This document shows positions 34,070 to 45,109 of a stretch of 64,000 nucleotides of DNA, piece by piece. This DNA is from Bradyrhizobium genosp. L (GTDB lineage: Bacteria; Pseudomonadota; Alphaproteobacteria; Rhizobiales; Xanthobacteraceae), in contig NZ_CP061378.1 of assembly GCF_015624485.1 (NCBI RefSeq), positions 5,642,001-5,706,000 of the forward strand. The letters run 5' to 3'. Position numbers and translations under genes: made by a program. Each line of letters opens with the position of its first letter. The first letter of the stretch is position 1. The notes beneath the pieces were generated by a model. It did not search any database and had not been told where the DNA came from. It was given only the letters and a program-made list of their open reading frames with translations.

Positions 34070-35434
34070 ATGAAACTTTTGCGCGTGCTGAGTCTGCGGG
34101 GAATCGGCGCACAGATGGCGGCGCTGGTGGTGGTGTCGATCGTCGCGCTGCACCTGATCATCACCACGATCTTCCTGATCCACCGCCCGGACACGCCCGA
34201 TCCCTCGGATCGCTGGCACACCCAGCTCGCTGCCGCCGCGCAGATCCTCGGACATGCCGACGCGTCGGAGCGGCCGCGGCTGCAGGCCGACATCGCGCGC
34301 GCCTTCCCGCAGCTTGCGATCGGCAATCCGCCGGCTGAGCCGGCCGTGCTGGCCGAGGCCGAGCCCGAGAGCCTGCACGCGCTGCGCCGGCTTGGGCCGA
34401 GCTATCACGTCTTCCTGCTGCCGCGCGCGGCCGGCACCGCGCCACGTGACGGCGAGGTGCGCCGCGTCGCGATCCGCCTGCCCGACGGCACGATGATGGC
34501 GGCGAACCTGATGCCGGATCAGCGCATGCGGTCGTTCTGGGGGGGGCCGTGGATGATGACCGTGCTGTTCGCGGTGATCAGCGTGACCCTGCTCGGCCTT
34601 TGGGCGGCCTGGGCGCTGACCGCGCCGCTGTCGTCCTTCGTCAAGGCGGCGGAAACGTTCAGCCTGAACGGCGCCGAAGCCCCGCTGCCCGAGCGCGGCC
34701 CGGAGGAGATCCGCTCGCTGGCAAAGGCGCTCAACCGGATGCGCGAGCGCATCACCGGCCTGATCGACGACCGCACCAAGATGCTGGCTGCGATCAGCCA
34801 CGACCTGCGCACCCCGATCACGCGGATGCGACTGCGCGCCGAATTCATCGAGGACGAGACCCATCGCCACCGTATGCTGCGCGATCTCGACCAGATGCGC
34901 TCGATGCTGGAATCGGTGCTGTCGTTCCTGCGCAACGACCGCAAGCTCGAGGCGATGACGCTGGTCGACATCGCAAGCACGCTGCATCTCGTCACCGACC
35001 AGTTTGCCGACATGGGCCACAAGGTCGCCTACGAAGGCCCGCAGCACGCGATGGCGACCGCGCGGCCCGCCGACCTGCATCGCAGCATCACCAATCTGGT
35101 GGAAAACGCGGTGCGCTTCGGCGGCCAGGTCACCGTGCGTCTCGACGTCGAGCCCGACCGGCTCGTGATCGATATCGAGGACGACGGCCCGGGCATTTCC
35201 GACGCCCACAAGGCGAGCGTGCTGGAGCCGTTCGTGCGCGGTGACCAGGCGCGCAACATGGACGAGGCCGAAGGCTTCGGCCTTGGCCTGTCGATCGCCA
35301 ACGCCATCGTGCTCGCACATGGCGGCACGCTGTCGCTGCACGACCGCAAGCCGCACGGGCTGATGGTGCGGATCGCGCTGCCGGCGCGCCCGCAGCCGCA
35401 AACGATCAGGCCGCGGCAGAAGTCCGCGGCTTGA
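34070..35434 (+). CDS. Sensor histidine kinase, EnvZ-like
   Basis: A 454-residue kinase; ATG at 34070 follows the regulator directly. Membrane helices at about residues 12-38 and 160-185 flank a ~120-residue periplasmic sensor loop. HAMP follows, then the H-box ISHDLRTPITRMRL with H244, the N-box NLVENAVRFGG, and G-boxes DDGPGISDAHK and GFGLGLSIANAI. It should phosphorylate the upstream OmpR-type regulator. The tail is basic and Pro/Gln-rich. The periplasmic loop has no recognisable domain. Confidence 0.94.
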   Translation: MKLLRVLSLRGIGAQMAALVVVSIVALHLIITTIFLIHRPDTPDPSDRWHTQLAAAAQILGHADASERPRLQADIARAFPQLAIGNPPAEPAVLAEAEPESLHALRRLGPSYHVFLLPRAAGTAPRDGEVRRVAIRLPDGTMMAANLMPDQRMRSFWGGPWMMTVLFAVISVTLLGLWAAWALTAPLSSFVKAAETFSLNGAEAPLPERGPEEIRSLAKALNRMRERITGLIDDRTKMLAAISHDLRTPITRMRLRAEFIEDETHRHRMLRDLDQMRSMLESVLSFLRNDRKLEAMTLVDIASTLHLVTDQFADMGHKVAYEGPQHAMATARPADLHRSITNLVENAVRFGGQVTVRLDVEPDRLVIDIEDDGPGISDAHKASVLEPFVRGDQARNMDEAEGFGLGLSIANAIVLAHGGTLSLHDRKPHGLMVRIALPARPQPQTIRPRQKSAA

Positions 35435-35437
35435 TCA

Positions 35438-35650
35438 TCAGGCGGCGAGCGGTGTGAGCTGCTCTTCGTGGTAGATCGCGATCGCCTCGAAGCGGTAGTC
35501 GCAGGCGCGGCAATTCCACAGGTAGGACGTGCGGCCTTCGCTGTGCTCCACCCAGTCCGGGCGGGGGATCGGCTTGCCGCATTGCGCGCAGGGATTTTCA
35601 CGCGGCATGGTGCCTGTGTCCTGGCGGGCCATAAAATCCTGACGGGTCAT
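35438..35650 (-). CDS. Small zinc-ribbon protein
   Basis: A 70-residue protein from ATG at 35650, with GGGAG eight bases upstream. Two CxxC pairs, CAQCGKPIPRP and CRACDYRFEAI, form a single treble-clef or zinc-ribbon-like site around WVEHSEGRTSYLWN. Such tiny rhizobial proteins are often annotated hypothetical. It converges on the histidine kinase with only three bases between the stops. Confidence 0.65.
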   Translation of the reverse strand: MTRQDFMARQDTGTMPRENPCAQCGKPIPRPDWVEHSEGRTSYLWNCRACDYRFEAIAIYHEEQLTPLAA

Positions 35651-36000
35651 GGCGCATCTCCCGAATGGCGTTTCTTGGCTTTTGGAAGGACAGTCGTGCT
35701 GACTGAACACGCGCACGCCGTCGTCGCGCACTTTAGACCTTGACTGCGTCGTTTGCACGACACACCGCCGTGTACGGCGTGCGGCAAATTCGTCCGAGAG
35801 AATCGGACATAGAGAAACGGGAATCTGTCGAGACAATTTGAAGCATATCTCGCGTGAGGCGTCGTTCGGTTCGGCGGTCCCCGGAAAGCCACGGACGCGT
35901 AACACGCCGCCGCGCGCAGCTTTTGCCACATTCCTGCCCGCTCGCCGTACCAATGAAACCGCAGAACCCGACGCGCAGTGAACGGCCCGATCGAACCAGC
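35651..36000. other. Divergent intergenic region
   Basis: The 350-base gap separates the zinc-ribbon protein and the lytic transglycosylase. It contains a CGCCGT-GT-ACGGCG palindrome at 35766-35779. An alternative transglycosylase start (ATG 35953) also lies here. No other feature is seen. Confidence 0.4.
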
Positions 36001-36525
36001 ATGAAGAATATCCAGAACCTTGGCGCAATGGCCGCCATCGCGCTGCTCGCGTCCTGCGCGGGCGCGCAGGCGCAATCGCGCGCGCAATATGAGGCGATGG
36101 TCGCAGCCGAGGCCCAGGCCAATCTGGTGCCGGAAGAGCTGGTGCATCGCGTCATCGTGCGCGAGAGCAAGTACCAGCCGCGGCTGATCGGGCGCGGCGG
36201 CGCGATCGGGATGATGCAGATCAAGCTGCCGACCGCCCGCGGCCTCGGCTACACCGGGACCGCCGAAGGCCTGCGCGACGCCGCCACCAACCTGAAATAC
36301 GGCATCAAATACCTCGCCGGCGCCTACCGTGCCGCCAACGGCGATTTCGATCGAGCCGTGCGTTATTTCGCGGGCGGCTATTACTATGTCGCAAAGCGGC
36401 AGCGCGTCGAGCACCAGAAAGAAGCGAAACATACCGGCGAGAGTGCACCGCCGAAGGAGCTCGCAAAGCAGAAGCAAATGACGGCCGCGACCGCCGACGC
36501 CAAGCCGGAACAGCCTGCAAAATAG
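36001..36525 (+). CDS. Lytic transglycosylase (SLT domain), probable lipoprotein
   Basis: A 174-residue protein starting MKNIQNLGAMAAIALLASC. LASC with Cys19 is a lipobox, so it may be lipid-anchored; AGAQAQ just after could instead serve signal peptidase I. The SLT domain follows: HRVIVRESKYQPRLIGRGGAIGMMQI with catalytic E55, then TARGLGYTGTAEGL and AVRYFAGGYYYVAKRQRVE. It cleaves peptidoglycan to anhydro-muropeptides. The last 40 residues are a Lys/Glu-rich tail. The small size resembles specialised transglycosylases that serve envelope machines, but none is encoded nearby. Confidence 0.85.
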   Translation: MKNIQNLGAMAAIALLASCAGAQAQSRAQYEAMVAAEAQANLVPEELVHRVIVRESKYQPRLIGRGGAIGMMQIKLPTARGLGYTGTAEGLRDAATNLKYGIKYLAGAYRAANGDFDRAVRYFAGGYYYVAKRQRVEHQKEAKHTGESAPPKELAKQKQMTAATADAKPEQPAK

Positions 36526-36536
36526 CGGCTCCAGTA

Positions 36537-36646
36537 TCCCGGACGAGGCGCAGCCTGGCGCTGCTCCGCAGAGCCGGGACCTCTGCCATCGACCAAATGG
36601 CCCCCGGCTCGGCAGCGCATCGCTGCGCGTTGCCTTGCGTCCGGGG
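36537..36646. repeat. Dispersed palindromic repeat upstream of the thiamine operon
   Basis: TCCCGGACGAGGCGCAG at the left pairs with the CTGCGC...GCGTCCGGGG right end, and inner GAGCCGGGA/CCCCCGGCTC also pair. It fits the rhizobial REP-like class and lies before the TPP riboswitch. Confidence 0.55.
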
Positions 36647-36702
36647 AACAAGCACGGTCCTGGCAGGCACGTTGACACGCCCACCCATCCGCTTACATTA
36701 GA

Positions 36703-36829
36703 GCCGTTCCGAGGGGTGCTCCGAGGAGGAGCTGAGATACCGCAAAGCTTGGGCCCGCTAGAGATAGCGATCAGTCCGGGACCGCGGTGACCCTTTGAAC
36801 CTGATCCGGGTCATGCCGGCGAAGGGACA
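36703..36829 (+). promoter_or_regulatory. TPP riboswitch (THI element)
   Basis: Conserved blocks are in order: GAGGGGTGCT, GCTGAGAT, ACCCTTTGAACCTGATCCGG-type core at 36789-36810, and GTCATGCCGGCGAAGGGA just before the gene. The element ends four bases before thiO. Thiamine pyrophosphate binding should lower expression of thiO-thiS-thiG-thiE, probably by blocking translation because the ribosome-binding region AGGGAC overlaps the last conserved block. Confidence 0.97.
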
Positions 36830-36832
36830 GGG

Positions 36833-37846
36833 ATGTACCAGACGACACGACCGCGGGGGGATTCCCCCGTCTCCATCATCGGCGCAGGCATCGCAGGCGC
36901 CTGGCATGCGCTGCTGCTCGCAGAGGCCGGACGTGCCGTCACCCTGCATGAGCGCAGTGACGCCGCGATGACGGAATCCACAAGCCACTGGGCCGGCGGG
37001 ATGCTGGCGCCCTGGTGCGAGGCGGAGGCCGCCGAGCCCGTGATCTCCCGCCTCGGCATCCGCTCGCTCGATCTGTGGCGGCAGCATTTTCCGCAGACGC
37101 CGTTCAACGGCTCGCTGGTGGTGGCGCATCCGCGCGACCGCGCCGATTTCGAGCGCTTCGCCCGCCTCACCTCTGGCCACCAGCGCCTCGACGCGCAGGG
37201 CGTCAGCGCGCTCGAGCCCTCGCTCGAGGGCCGTTTCCGCGAAGGCCTGTTCTATCCCGACGAAGGCCATGTCGAGCCGCGCCGCGTGCTGCCGCAGCTG
37301 CACGCCGCCATCGCCGAGGCCGGCGGCACCATCGCCTTCAACAGCAATGCGGAGGCCTCCGATCTCGACGGCCTGGTGATCGACTGCCGCGGCCTCTCCG
37401 CGCGCGACCGCGAGCGCACCTTGCGCGGCGTCAAGGGCGAGATGATCATCATCGAGACGTCGGAGGTCGAGCTGGCGCGCCCGGTGCGGCTGATCCATCC
37501 GCGCTGGCCGCTCTACGTGATCCCGCGCGGCGACGGCCGCTTCATGCTGGGCGCGACCTCGATCGAGGCCGAAGATACCGGCGTCAGCGTGCGCTCGGCG
37601 CTGGAGCTGTTGGGCGCGGCTTACGTCGTGCATCCGGCGTTCGGCGAAGCGCGCATCGTCGAATTCGGCGCCGGGCTGCGCCCGGCCTTCCCGGACAATC
37701 TGCCGAAAATCAGGATCGAACAGGAACGCATCACGGTGAACGGACTCTACCGTCACGGCTTCCTGCTGGCGCCGGCGCTGGCGGAGCTGACGGCTGCCTT
37801 CCTCGCGCGCGGCGAAATCGACAATGAGGTGATGCAATGCGCGTGA
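36833..37846 (+). CDS. thiO: Glycine oxidase ThiO
   Basis: A 337-residue FAD-dependent amine oxidase. The Rossmann motif SIIGAGIAGAWHALLLAEAG lies at about residues 13-32, followed by ESTSHWAGGMLAPWCEAEAAE, a hallmark of ThiO. The C-terminal part has RPVRLIHPRWPLYVIPRGDGRFMLGATS and RPAFPDNLPKI. It oxidises glycine to dehydroglycine for thiazole synthesis. It is the first gene after the riboswitch and overlaps thiS by ten bases. This is the oxygen-dependent route in place of ThiH. Confidence 0.95.
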   Translation: MYQTTRPRGDSPVSIIGAGIAGAWHALLLAEAGRAVTLHERSDAAMTESTSHWAGGMLAPWCEAEAAEPVISRLGIRSLDLWRQHFPQTPFNGSLVVAHPRDRADFERFARLTSGHQRLDAQGVSALEPSLEGRFREGLFYPDEGHVEPRRVLPQLHAAIAEAGGTIAFNSNAEASDLDGLVIDCRGLSARDRERTLRGVKGEMIIIETSEVELARPVRLIHPRWPLYVIPRGDGRFMLGATSIEAEDTGVSVRSALELLGAAYVVHPAFGEARIVEFGAGLRPAFPDNLPKIRIEQERITVNGLYRHGFLLAPALAELTAAFLARGEIDNEVMQCA

Positions 37847-38034
37847 TGGTCAACGGCGAGCAGCGCGAGATCGCGGCAGCCAGCGTCGATGCGCTGCTCG
37901 CCGAGCTCGCCTACGAGGGCACGCATTTCGCGATCGCGATCAATTACGACGTGGTGCCGAAGAGCCGCTGGGCCGAGACCGCGTTGAAAGCCGGCGACGA
38001 GATCGAGATCATCACGCCGCGGCAGGGAGGGTGA
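37837..38034 (+). CDS. thiS: Sulfur carrier protein ThiS
   Basis: A 65-residue ubiquitin-like protein ending in GG. The body, VNGEQREIAAASVDALLAELAYEGTHFAIAINYDVVPKSRW, fits ThiS, and the C-terminal ITPRQGG provides the thiocarboxylate. It carries sulfur to ThiG for thiazole assembly. The start at 37837 overlaps thiO, so translation is probably coupled; ATG 37846 is a close alternative. A ~160-base repeat-containing gap separates it from thiG. Confidence 0.95.
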   Translation: MRVMVNGEQREIAAASVDALLAELAYEGTHFAIAINYDVVPKSRWAETALKAGDEIEIITPRQGG

Positions 38035-38065
38035 TGTGAGCTTTTATGCGAATTCCCTCCACGTG

Positions 38066-38182
38066 TCGTCCCGGCGCAGGCCGGGACCCATAACCACGAC
38101 CTGCAATTGTCGGAAAGAACGTCGCCCCGCGTACCCGATTGAGGGGCCGCGGCGTATGGGTCCCGGCCTTCGCCGGGACGAC
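38066..38182. repeat. Palindromic element between thiS and thiG
   Basis: Outer arms TCGTCCCGGCG and CGCCGGGACGA pair, with GGGACCCAT and ATGGGTCCC nearby. Its ends and spacing match another element at 48032-48155. It sits inside the thiamine operon, where it could stabilise or partly terminate the transcript. Confidence 0.75.
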
Positions 38183-38195
38183 GAGGCATAGACAC

Positions 38196-38978
38196 ATGGT
38201 CACCTTCTACGGCAAATCCTTCGCCTCGCGCCTCTTGATCGGCACGGCGCTGTACCCCTCGCCTGCGATCATGCAGGCGGCGATCCGCGCCTCCGGCGCC
38301 GGCATCGTCACGGTGTCGCTGCGGCGCGAGGCCGCCGGCGGCAAGACCGGCGATGCGTTCTGGTCGCTGATCCGCGAGCTCGGCGTCACCGTGCTGCCGA
38401 ACACCGCCGGCTGCCGCAGCGTGCGCGAGGCGGTGACCACCGCAAAGCTGGCGCGCGAATTGTTCGGCACGCCCTGGATCAAGCTCGAAGTCATCGCCGA
38501 CAACGACACCTTGCAGCCCGACGTGGTCGGCCTGGTCGAGGCGGCCGCGATCCTGATCAAGGACGGCTTTGAGGTGTTCCCCTATTGCACCGAGGATCTC
38601 TCGGTCGCCTCGCGCCTGGTCGAGGCCGGCTGCAAGGTGGTGATGCCGTGGGCCGCGCCGATCGGCAGCGCCAGGGGCATCATCAACCGCGACGCGCTAA
38701 AACTGCTGCGCGACCGGCTGCCGGACATCACGCTCGTCGTCGACGCCGGTCTCGGCGCACCGTCGCATGCGGCCGAAGCACTCGAGCTCGGCTACGACGC
38801 CGTGCTGCTCAACACCGCGATCGCCAAGGCCGCCGATCCGGTCGCGATGGCCAATGCCTTCCGCCTCGGCGTCGAGGCCGGCCGCACCGCCTATGAAGCC
38901 GGGCTGATGGACGCCCGCGACTTCGCCTCCCCCTCCACCCCTGTCGTTGGGACCCCGTTCTGGCATGCCGTATCCTGA
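38196..38978 (+). CDS. thiG: Thiazole synthase ThiG
   Basis: A 260-residue TIM-barrel protein. ATG at 38196 gives [23 protein letters not shown]. The Schiff-base lysine is K96 in [16 protein letters not shown], and the phosphate-binding end [26 protein letters not shown] is typical. ThiG joins deoxyxylulose phosphate, dehydroglycine and sulfur from ThiS-thiocarboxylate into the thiazole. The gene overlaps thiE by 14 bases. Length is normal. Confidence 0.96.
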   Translation: MVTFYGKSFASRLLIGTALYPSPAIMQAAIRASGAGIVTVSLRREAAGGKTGDAFWSLIRELGVTVLPNTAGCRSVREAVTTAKLARELFGTPWIKLEVIADNDTLQPDVVGLVEAAAILIKDGFEVFPYCTEDLSVASRLVEAGCKVVMPWAAPIGSARGIINRDALKLLRDRLPDITLVVDAGLGAPSHAAEALELGYDAVLLNTAIAKAADPVAMANAFRLGVEAGRTAYEAGLMDARDFASPSTPVVGTPFWHAVS

Positions 38979-39573
38979 CAAATTCTATCCTGTCGTCGAC
39001 AGCGTCAAATGGGTCGAGCGCCTGACCAAGCTCGGCGTCGGCACCATCCAGCTCCGCGCCAAGGAGCTCGACGACGGCCAGGCGCTGCAAATCGTCAGCG
39101 ACGCGCTCGCGGTGGCCAAGGGCACGGGCACCAAGCTCGTCGTCAATGACTACTGGCGCGCCGCGATCGTCGCCGGCGCCGAACATCTGCATCTCGGCCA
39201 GGAAGACCTCGCGGACGCCGACCTCGCCGAGATCCGCAAGGCAAAGCTGACGCTCGGCATCTCCACCCATGACGACGCCGAACTCGCCACCGCGCTCGCG
39301 GCAAAGCCCGACTACATCGCGCTCGGCCCGATCTTTCCGACCACGCTGAAGTCGATGCGGTTCGCGCCGCAGGGCATTGCGAAGATCACGGAATGGAAGC
39401 AGCGGGTCGGCAACATCCCCCTTGTCGCGATCGGCGGCATCAAGTTCGAGCAATCAGCCGAAATCTTCGCCGCCGGCGCCGACTCGATCGCCGTCGTCAG
39501 CGACGTCACCCAGAACGCCGACCCCGAGGCGCGGGTGCGGCAATGGCTCGGCCTCAACGCGGAGGCTGCGTGA
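38965..39573 (+). CDS. thiE: Thiamine phosphate synthase ThiE
   Basis: A 202-residue TIM-barrel protein from ATG 38965, inside the end of thiG. Recognisable parts are [75 protein letters not shown] and [30 protein letters not shown]. It couples the pyrimidine pyrophosphate with thiazole phosphate. The very short overlap suggests translational coupling with thiG. Confidence 0.93.
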   Translation: MPYPDKFYPVVDSVKWVERLTKLGVGTIQLRAKELDDGQALQIVSDALAVAKGTGTKLVVNDYWRAAIVAGAEHLHLGQEDLADADLAEIRKAKLTLGISTHDDAELATALAAKPDYIALGPIFPTTLKSMRFAPQGIAKITEWKQRVGNIPLVAIGGIKFEQSAEIFAAGADSIAVVSDVTQNADPEARVRQWLGLNAEAA

Positions 39574-39603
39574 TGAGGCCTCGGCCCGCACACTATTCGA
39601 CCC

Positions 39604-41660
<2,057 letters not shown>

Positions 41661-41713
41661 GGGCTCTCCGCTCGTCATGCCCGGGCTTGACTCGAGTATC
41701 TGTCGGAAAGCAG

Positions 41714-41744
41714 GAAGCCGGGCAAACGCCCGGCTTCTTCTCTT
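41714..41744 (+). terminator. Rho-independent terminator after thiC
   Basis: Perfect ten-base stem GAAGCCGGGC/GCCCGGCTTC with loop AAAC, followed by TTCTCTT, 54 bases after the stop. Confidence 0.9.
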
Positions 41745-41811
41745 CAAGTGTACAATTGATTCTATGCTACTTCAGATTTATTATCACTTCTTTGCGATGG
41801 GGAAACTAATT

Positions 41812-42027
41812 ATGACCGACAGATATACCAAGACTGTTCTCACAATAATTGCAGCGGCTATCGCGGTTCGTCAATCTTCGCATGCAGCCAACGCGCAGAC
41901 CGAACCGTGCGGTAGCAGCAAGAATCCTTGCGCAGTCTATAATGTCTATTGGGATGACACATCGTTTGGGTGGAGGCCATGCTATCAAGTTGGCCGCAGC
42001 TGTTACGTTGTCGGTACATTGAAATAG
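41812..42027 (+). CDS. Small secreted hypothetical protein
   Basis: A 71-residue protein from ATG 41812, behind GGGGAAA. It begins MTDRYTKTVLTIIAAAIAV, a weak signal or membrane helix, then NAQTEPCGSSKNPC and WRPCYQVGRSC with four cysteines. A family of tiny Bradyrhizobium proteins starts the same way (from memory). The region is clearly less GC-rich than its flanks, so it may be acquired DNA. Function unknown. Confidence 0.55.
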   Translation: MTDRYTKTVLTIIAAAIAVRQSSHAANAQTEPCGSSKNPCAVYNVYWDDTSFGWRPCYQVGRSCYVVGTLK

Positions 42028-42041
42028 ACGATTGCGAATAA

Positions 42042-42067
42042 CCCCGATGAGCGAAGCGACATCCGGG
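42042..42067. repeat. Short CCCCGATGAGCG...CATCCGGG palindrome
   Basis: CCCCGATGAGCG pairs with CGACATCCGGG imperfectly. It is a fragment of the CCCGGAT...ATCCGGG element often seen in Bradyrhizobium genomes. Confidence 0.45.
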
Positions 42068-42225
42068 ATTAACGTCAGTCCCTCTGCCCCATGCGCGCTA
42101 CCCACTGCAACTAATCCGCATTTCTACGGGCAATATGCCCCCCTTTCAAGTTGTTGTACGAGCGTATACAATTATTGCGGGAACGAATTCTTCCTTGCCC
42201 ACGGTATGCCGTTTGGAGCGCAGCA

Positions 42226-42795
42226 ATGACAGGAGAAGCTGAACCTTCCTTGCCTGAACAATGGCTAGGCAAACTGAAGAACCGACCAGCCGTGGCCGTG
42301 CTTATCGTGCTAGCGACTATCGTCACCGGCGTCGCGTCGTTTTGGGATACGATTGGCAAACTCGTCTCCTCTTTTGGTGATGCTCCTAAGCCTCCAAGCG
42401 TCGTAGTAACCCTACCAACACCAACTCCGCCGCCTCCACCTCCCGCCAAAAGAGTCTCGTTCGCCGAGGACTTTTCCTTGGGAGAGAACGATGCATATAC
42501 CTCTAGTCATGGGATCTCGATCCGCACGCACTACATCATGATGGAAAACGGAATCGTTGCGGAAATTGGCGCCTCCGCGACGGGCGACGTCGAATTGCTC
42601 CAGAAGATGCGAAGGGGACAACAAATTGCGCTTCATCGCAATGATTGCGATTGGCTAACCGTGACGATCAAGGATATTGACCTTTCGCCGCAAGGCGGCA
42701 TGACATTCGATCAGCTTAGCAAAATGGGCCCGGCGGCCGAAATGTTTATCACCCGAAAGGTAGTCGGAAATATTACTGGACGCTGCGAGGAATGA
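42226..42795 (+). CDS. Hypothetical single-pass membrane protein
   Basis: A 189-residue protein from ATG 42226. One hydrophobic helix at about residues 22-42 (VAVLIVLATIVTGVASFW) is followed by a run of prolines (TPTPPPPPP) near 75-85 and a soluble domain with HGISIRTHYIMMENGIVAEIGA and RGQQIALHRNDCDWL. No family recognised. It lies in the same lower-GC patch as the previous small gene, probably acquired together. Confidence 0.55.
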   Translation: MTGEAEPSLPEQWLGKLKNRPAVAVLIVLATIVTGVASFWDTIGKLVSSFGDAPKPPSVVVTLPTPTPPPPPPAKRVSFAEDFSLGENDAYTSSHGISIRTHYIMMENGIVAEIGASATGDVELLQKMRRGQQIALHRNDCDWLTVTIKDIDLSPQGGMTFDQLSKMGPAAEMFITRKVVGNITGRCEE

Positions 42796-42876
42796 CTCGC
42801 ATGAGCGACAAACGACAATTAGCCAAGATAAGCAATCGGCATCTGGGGCTAATGGACGTCCCGCATATCGCCGCGC

Positions 42877-44556
42877 TCATGCGGGCCACATCCTACGCTG
42901 ACGCGCCGACGCTCGCACGTCTCCCCTCGTCCCCGCGCCGAACCAAATCTCTTCATACCCCCTCGCCGCAACGCCATTGATGATCCCCAAAAACTTCGGC
43001 GTGCCCCCGTTGTAGACGAAGTACCGCACCGTCCCCTCCTCATGCCCCGCCACGTTGGAGTTGTAGCCGGTGAACCAGGACTTCGCCTTCCGCATCAGCA
43101 TGATCTCGTACATTTTGGCGACATGCGCGGTCCAGCGCTGCTGCGCCTCCAGCGTGGGATCGGCGCGGGTCAGGCCGCGATCCCACATGTGTTGCAGCAA
43201 GCCCGTGCACCAGTTCACGCCGTTCTCGATGCCGCGTGGAAAGTTGGTGGAAGCGGAGGCGCTTTGCGGGCCGGTCGGCATCAAGAGGTTCGGGAAGCCG
43301 TGGACGAGCATGCCGAGGAAGGTGGACGGCGCGTGCCTCCATTTGTCTGATAGCTTCGCGCCGCTGACGCCGGTAATGTCGATCAGGTCGTAGGCGCCGG
43401 TGATGGCGTCGAAGCCGGTGGCGTAGACGATGATGTCGAAGGCGTAGTCGCGCGCCGAGGTGCGCAGGCCGGTCTCTGTAATACGCTCCAACGGCGTCTC
43501 GCTGAGATCGACGAGATGCACGTTGTCGCGGTTGTAGGCCTCGAAATACTTCGTCTCCAGCGGCAGGCGCTGCACGCCGAAGCCGTGATCCCGCGGGATC
43601 AGCTTTTCGGCGACCTTGGGATCGTTGACGCGACCGCGGATGCGGTCGGCGATGTACGCCGACAGTTCGGCGTTGGCGGCTTCGTCCATGAAGATCTCGC
43701 GGAAGTTGGCGAGCCAGATGCCGAAGCCGGGTTCGTCGTAGAGCCTGTCCCACAGCGCAACGCGCTCCTCGCGCGTCACCTCGTAGAAGCCGCGGCTCTG
43801 GGGTCCGTGCACGAAGCTGCCGGGCGTCAGCGTGCAGGCGGCGAAGATCTCGTCGTAACGGGCGCGGATATCGGCCATCTCGGCTTCGGAGATCGGGCTG
43901 TTGTTGAGCGGCGCGCTCCAGTTCGGGCGGCGCTGGAACACGGTGAGTTCGCCCGCCTTGTCCGCGATCTCGCCGATCAATTGGATGCCGGTGGCGCCGG
44001 TGCCGATCACGGCGACCTTCTTAGCCGTTAGATCGACCGGCTCGTGCGGCCAATAGTAGGTGTGGAACGAGCGGCCCTTGAAGTCGTCGATCCCGGGCAC
44101 CCGCGGCATGGTCGGCGCCGAGAGCAGTCCGATGCCGAGCACCACGAAACGGCAGGTCAGCGTGCGGCCGTCGCTGAGCTTCAGCTCCCAGAGATCGCAC
44201 GCCTCGTCGAAGCGCATCGCCTCGGCCTTGCAATTGAACTGCATGTACTTGCGCAGATCGAATTTGTCGGCGACGTAGTTGAGGTAGCGCAGATTCTCCG
44301 GCTGGCCGGAGAAACGCTCCTTCCAGTGCCATTCGTCGAGCAGCTCGCGCGAGAACGAAAAGCCATAGGTATAGCTCTCCGAGTCGAAGCGGCAGCCGGG
44401 ATAGCGGTTCCAGTACCAGGTGCCGCCGAGATCGGGCGCGGCTTCGAGCACGGTGGCATCACAGCCGAGATCGGCGAGCCGCTTGATCTGGTAGATGCCC
44501 GCGACGCCGGCGCCGACGACGATCACCTCGTAATGGGTCTTGGCCTCGCCCGACAT
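42877..44556 (-). CDS. Flavin-dependent Baeyer-Villiger-type monooxygenase
   Basis: A 559-residue protein from ATG 44556, with GGAG upstream. Two Rossmann motifs are present: VVGAGVAGIYQIKRL (about 14-28) for FAD and VIGTGATGIQLI (about 183-194) for NADPH. Between them, FKGRSFHTYYWP at 159-170 fits the type I BVMO fingerprint FxGxxxHxxxWP. GGTWYWNRYPGCRFDSESYTY is the usual substrate-facing loop. Such enzymes insert oxygen beside ketones, e.g. cyclohexanone- or steroid-type. Downstream lactone hydrolases are absent, so the substrate is unknown. Divergent gene 44711 starts 155 bases away. Confidence 0.9.
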   Translation of the reverse strand: MSGEAKTHYEVIVVGAGVAGIYQIKRLADLGCDATVLEAAPDLGGTWYWNRYPGCRFDSESYTYGFSFSRELLDEWHWKERFSGQPENLRYLNYVADKFDLRKYMQFNCKAEAMRFDEACDLWELKLSDGRTLTCRFVVLGIGLLSAPTMPRVPGIDDFKGRSFHTYYWPHEPVDLTAKKVAVIGTGATGIQLIGEIADKAGELTVFQRRPNWSAPLNNSPISEAEMADIRARYDEIFAACTLTPGSFVHGPQSRGFYEVTREERVALWDRLYDEPGFGIWLANFREIFMDEAANAELSAYIADRIRGRVNDPKVAEKLIPRDHGFGVQRLPLETKYFEAYNRDNVHLVDLSETPLERITETGLRTSARDYAFDIIVYATGFDAITGAYDLIDITGVSGAKLSDKWRHAPSTFLGMLVHGFPNLLMPTGPQSASASTNFPRGIENGVNWCTGLLQHMWDRGLTRADPTLEAQQRWTAHVAKMYEIMLMRKAKSWFTGYNSNVAGHEEGTVRYFVYNGGTPKFLGIINGVAARGYEEIWFGAGTRGDVRASARQRRMWPA

Positions 44557-44710
44557 GTTTCGCTCCGCAATCTCGTTGTTCGGGCGATTACAAACCGTTT
44601 CGCTGGCGCGAGCAACCGCTTGCAATCGAGCCCGCGACCGCACAATTTGCGTTGAGGCGCTGCAACGTGCGCAGCGCACGTGAACGCCGCGCAGATTCAT
44701 TGGGGCCAGC

Positions 44711-45109
44711 ATGACCGATACTCTCACCGGCGTCTGGGACGGCAGCTATGTTCAGCCGGCGCGCGGCATGGTCACGTTCCTGGCGACACTGATCGAGGCC
44801 GGCGGCGCGCTCGGCGGCAGCGTGACCGAGCCCTGCATGATGCCGGCCTGTCCGATCAGCACCCACAACGCCTCGATCGCGGGTTCCCGCGCCGGCAGCG
44901 CGGTGTCGTTCGTGAAACGCTACGAGCCGCCCGGCTACGGCTATGACACGGTGCATTACGAAGGCAAGGTCAACGCCGAGGCGACCGAGATCGACGGGCG
45001 CTGGAAGATCATGGGCACGGGATTTTCGGGCACCTTCCTGATGGTCCGCGCAACGCGCGCGGCGGAAAAGGTCGCAACCGACGAGACGGCCAAGGAGCCG
45101 GTGCGATAG
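44711..45109 (+). CDS. Hypothetical protein upstream of a DNA glycosylase
   Basis: A 132-residue protein with many short beta-like segments: LTGVWDGSYVQPARGMVTFLATL, GGALGGSVTEPC, SAVSFVKRYEPPGYGYDTVHYEGKV and EIDGRWKIMGTGFSGTFLM. The layout resembles small beta-barrel proteins that measure or bind a ligand, but I do not recognise a family. The stop codon TAG overlaps the ATA at which the next gene probably begins, so the two are likely coupled. Confidence 0.65.
   Translation: MTDTLTGVWDGSYVQPARGMVTFLATLIEAGGALGGSVTEPCMMPACPISTHNASIAGSRAGSAVSFVKRYEPPGYGYDTVHYEGKVNAEATEIDGRWKIMGTGFSGTFLMVRATRAAEKVATDETAKEPVR

Noticed and set aside
42032..42229. Small plus-strand open frame between the two orphan genes
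   Set aside because: It starts in a dispersed palindrome and overlaps the membrane-protein gene start by four bases; no family or clear ribosome site.
42792..42980. Small plus-strand open frame near 42.8 kb
   Set aside because: It overlaps the C-terminal end of the monooxygenase and has no ribosome-binding site or domain.
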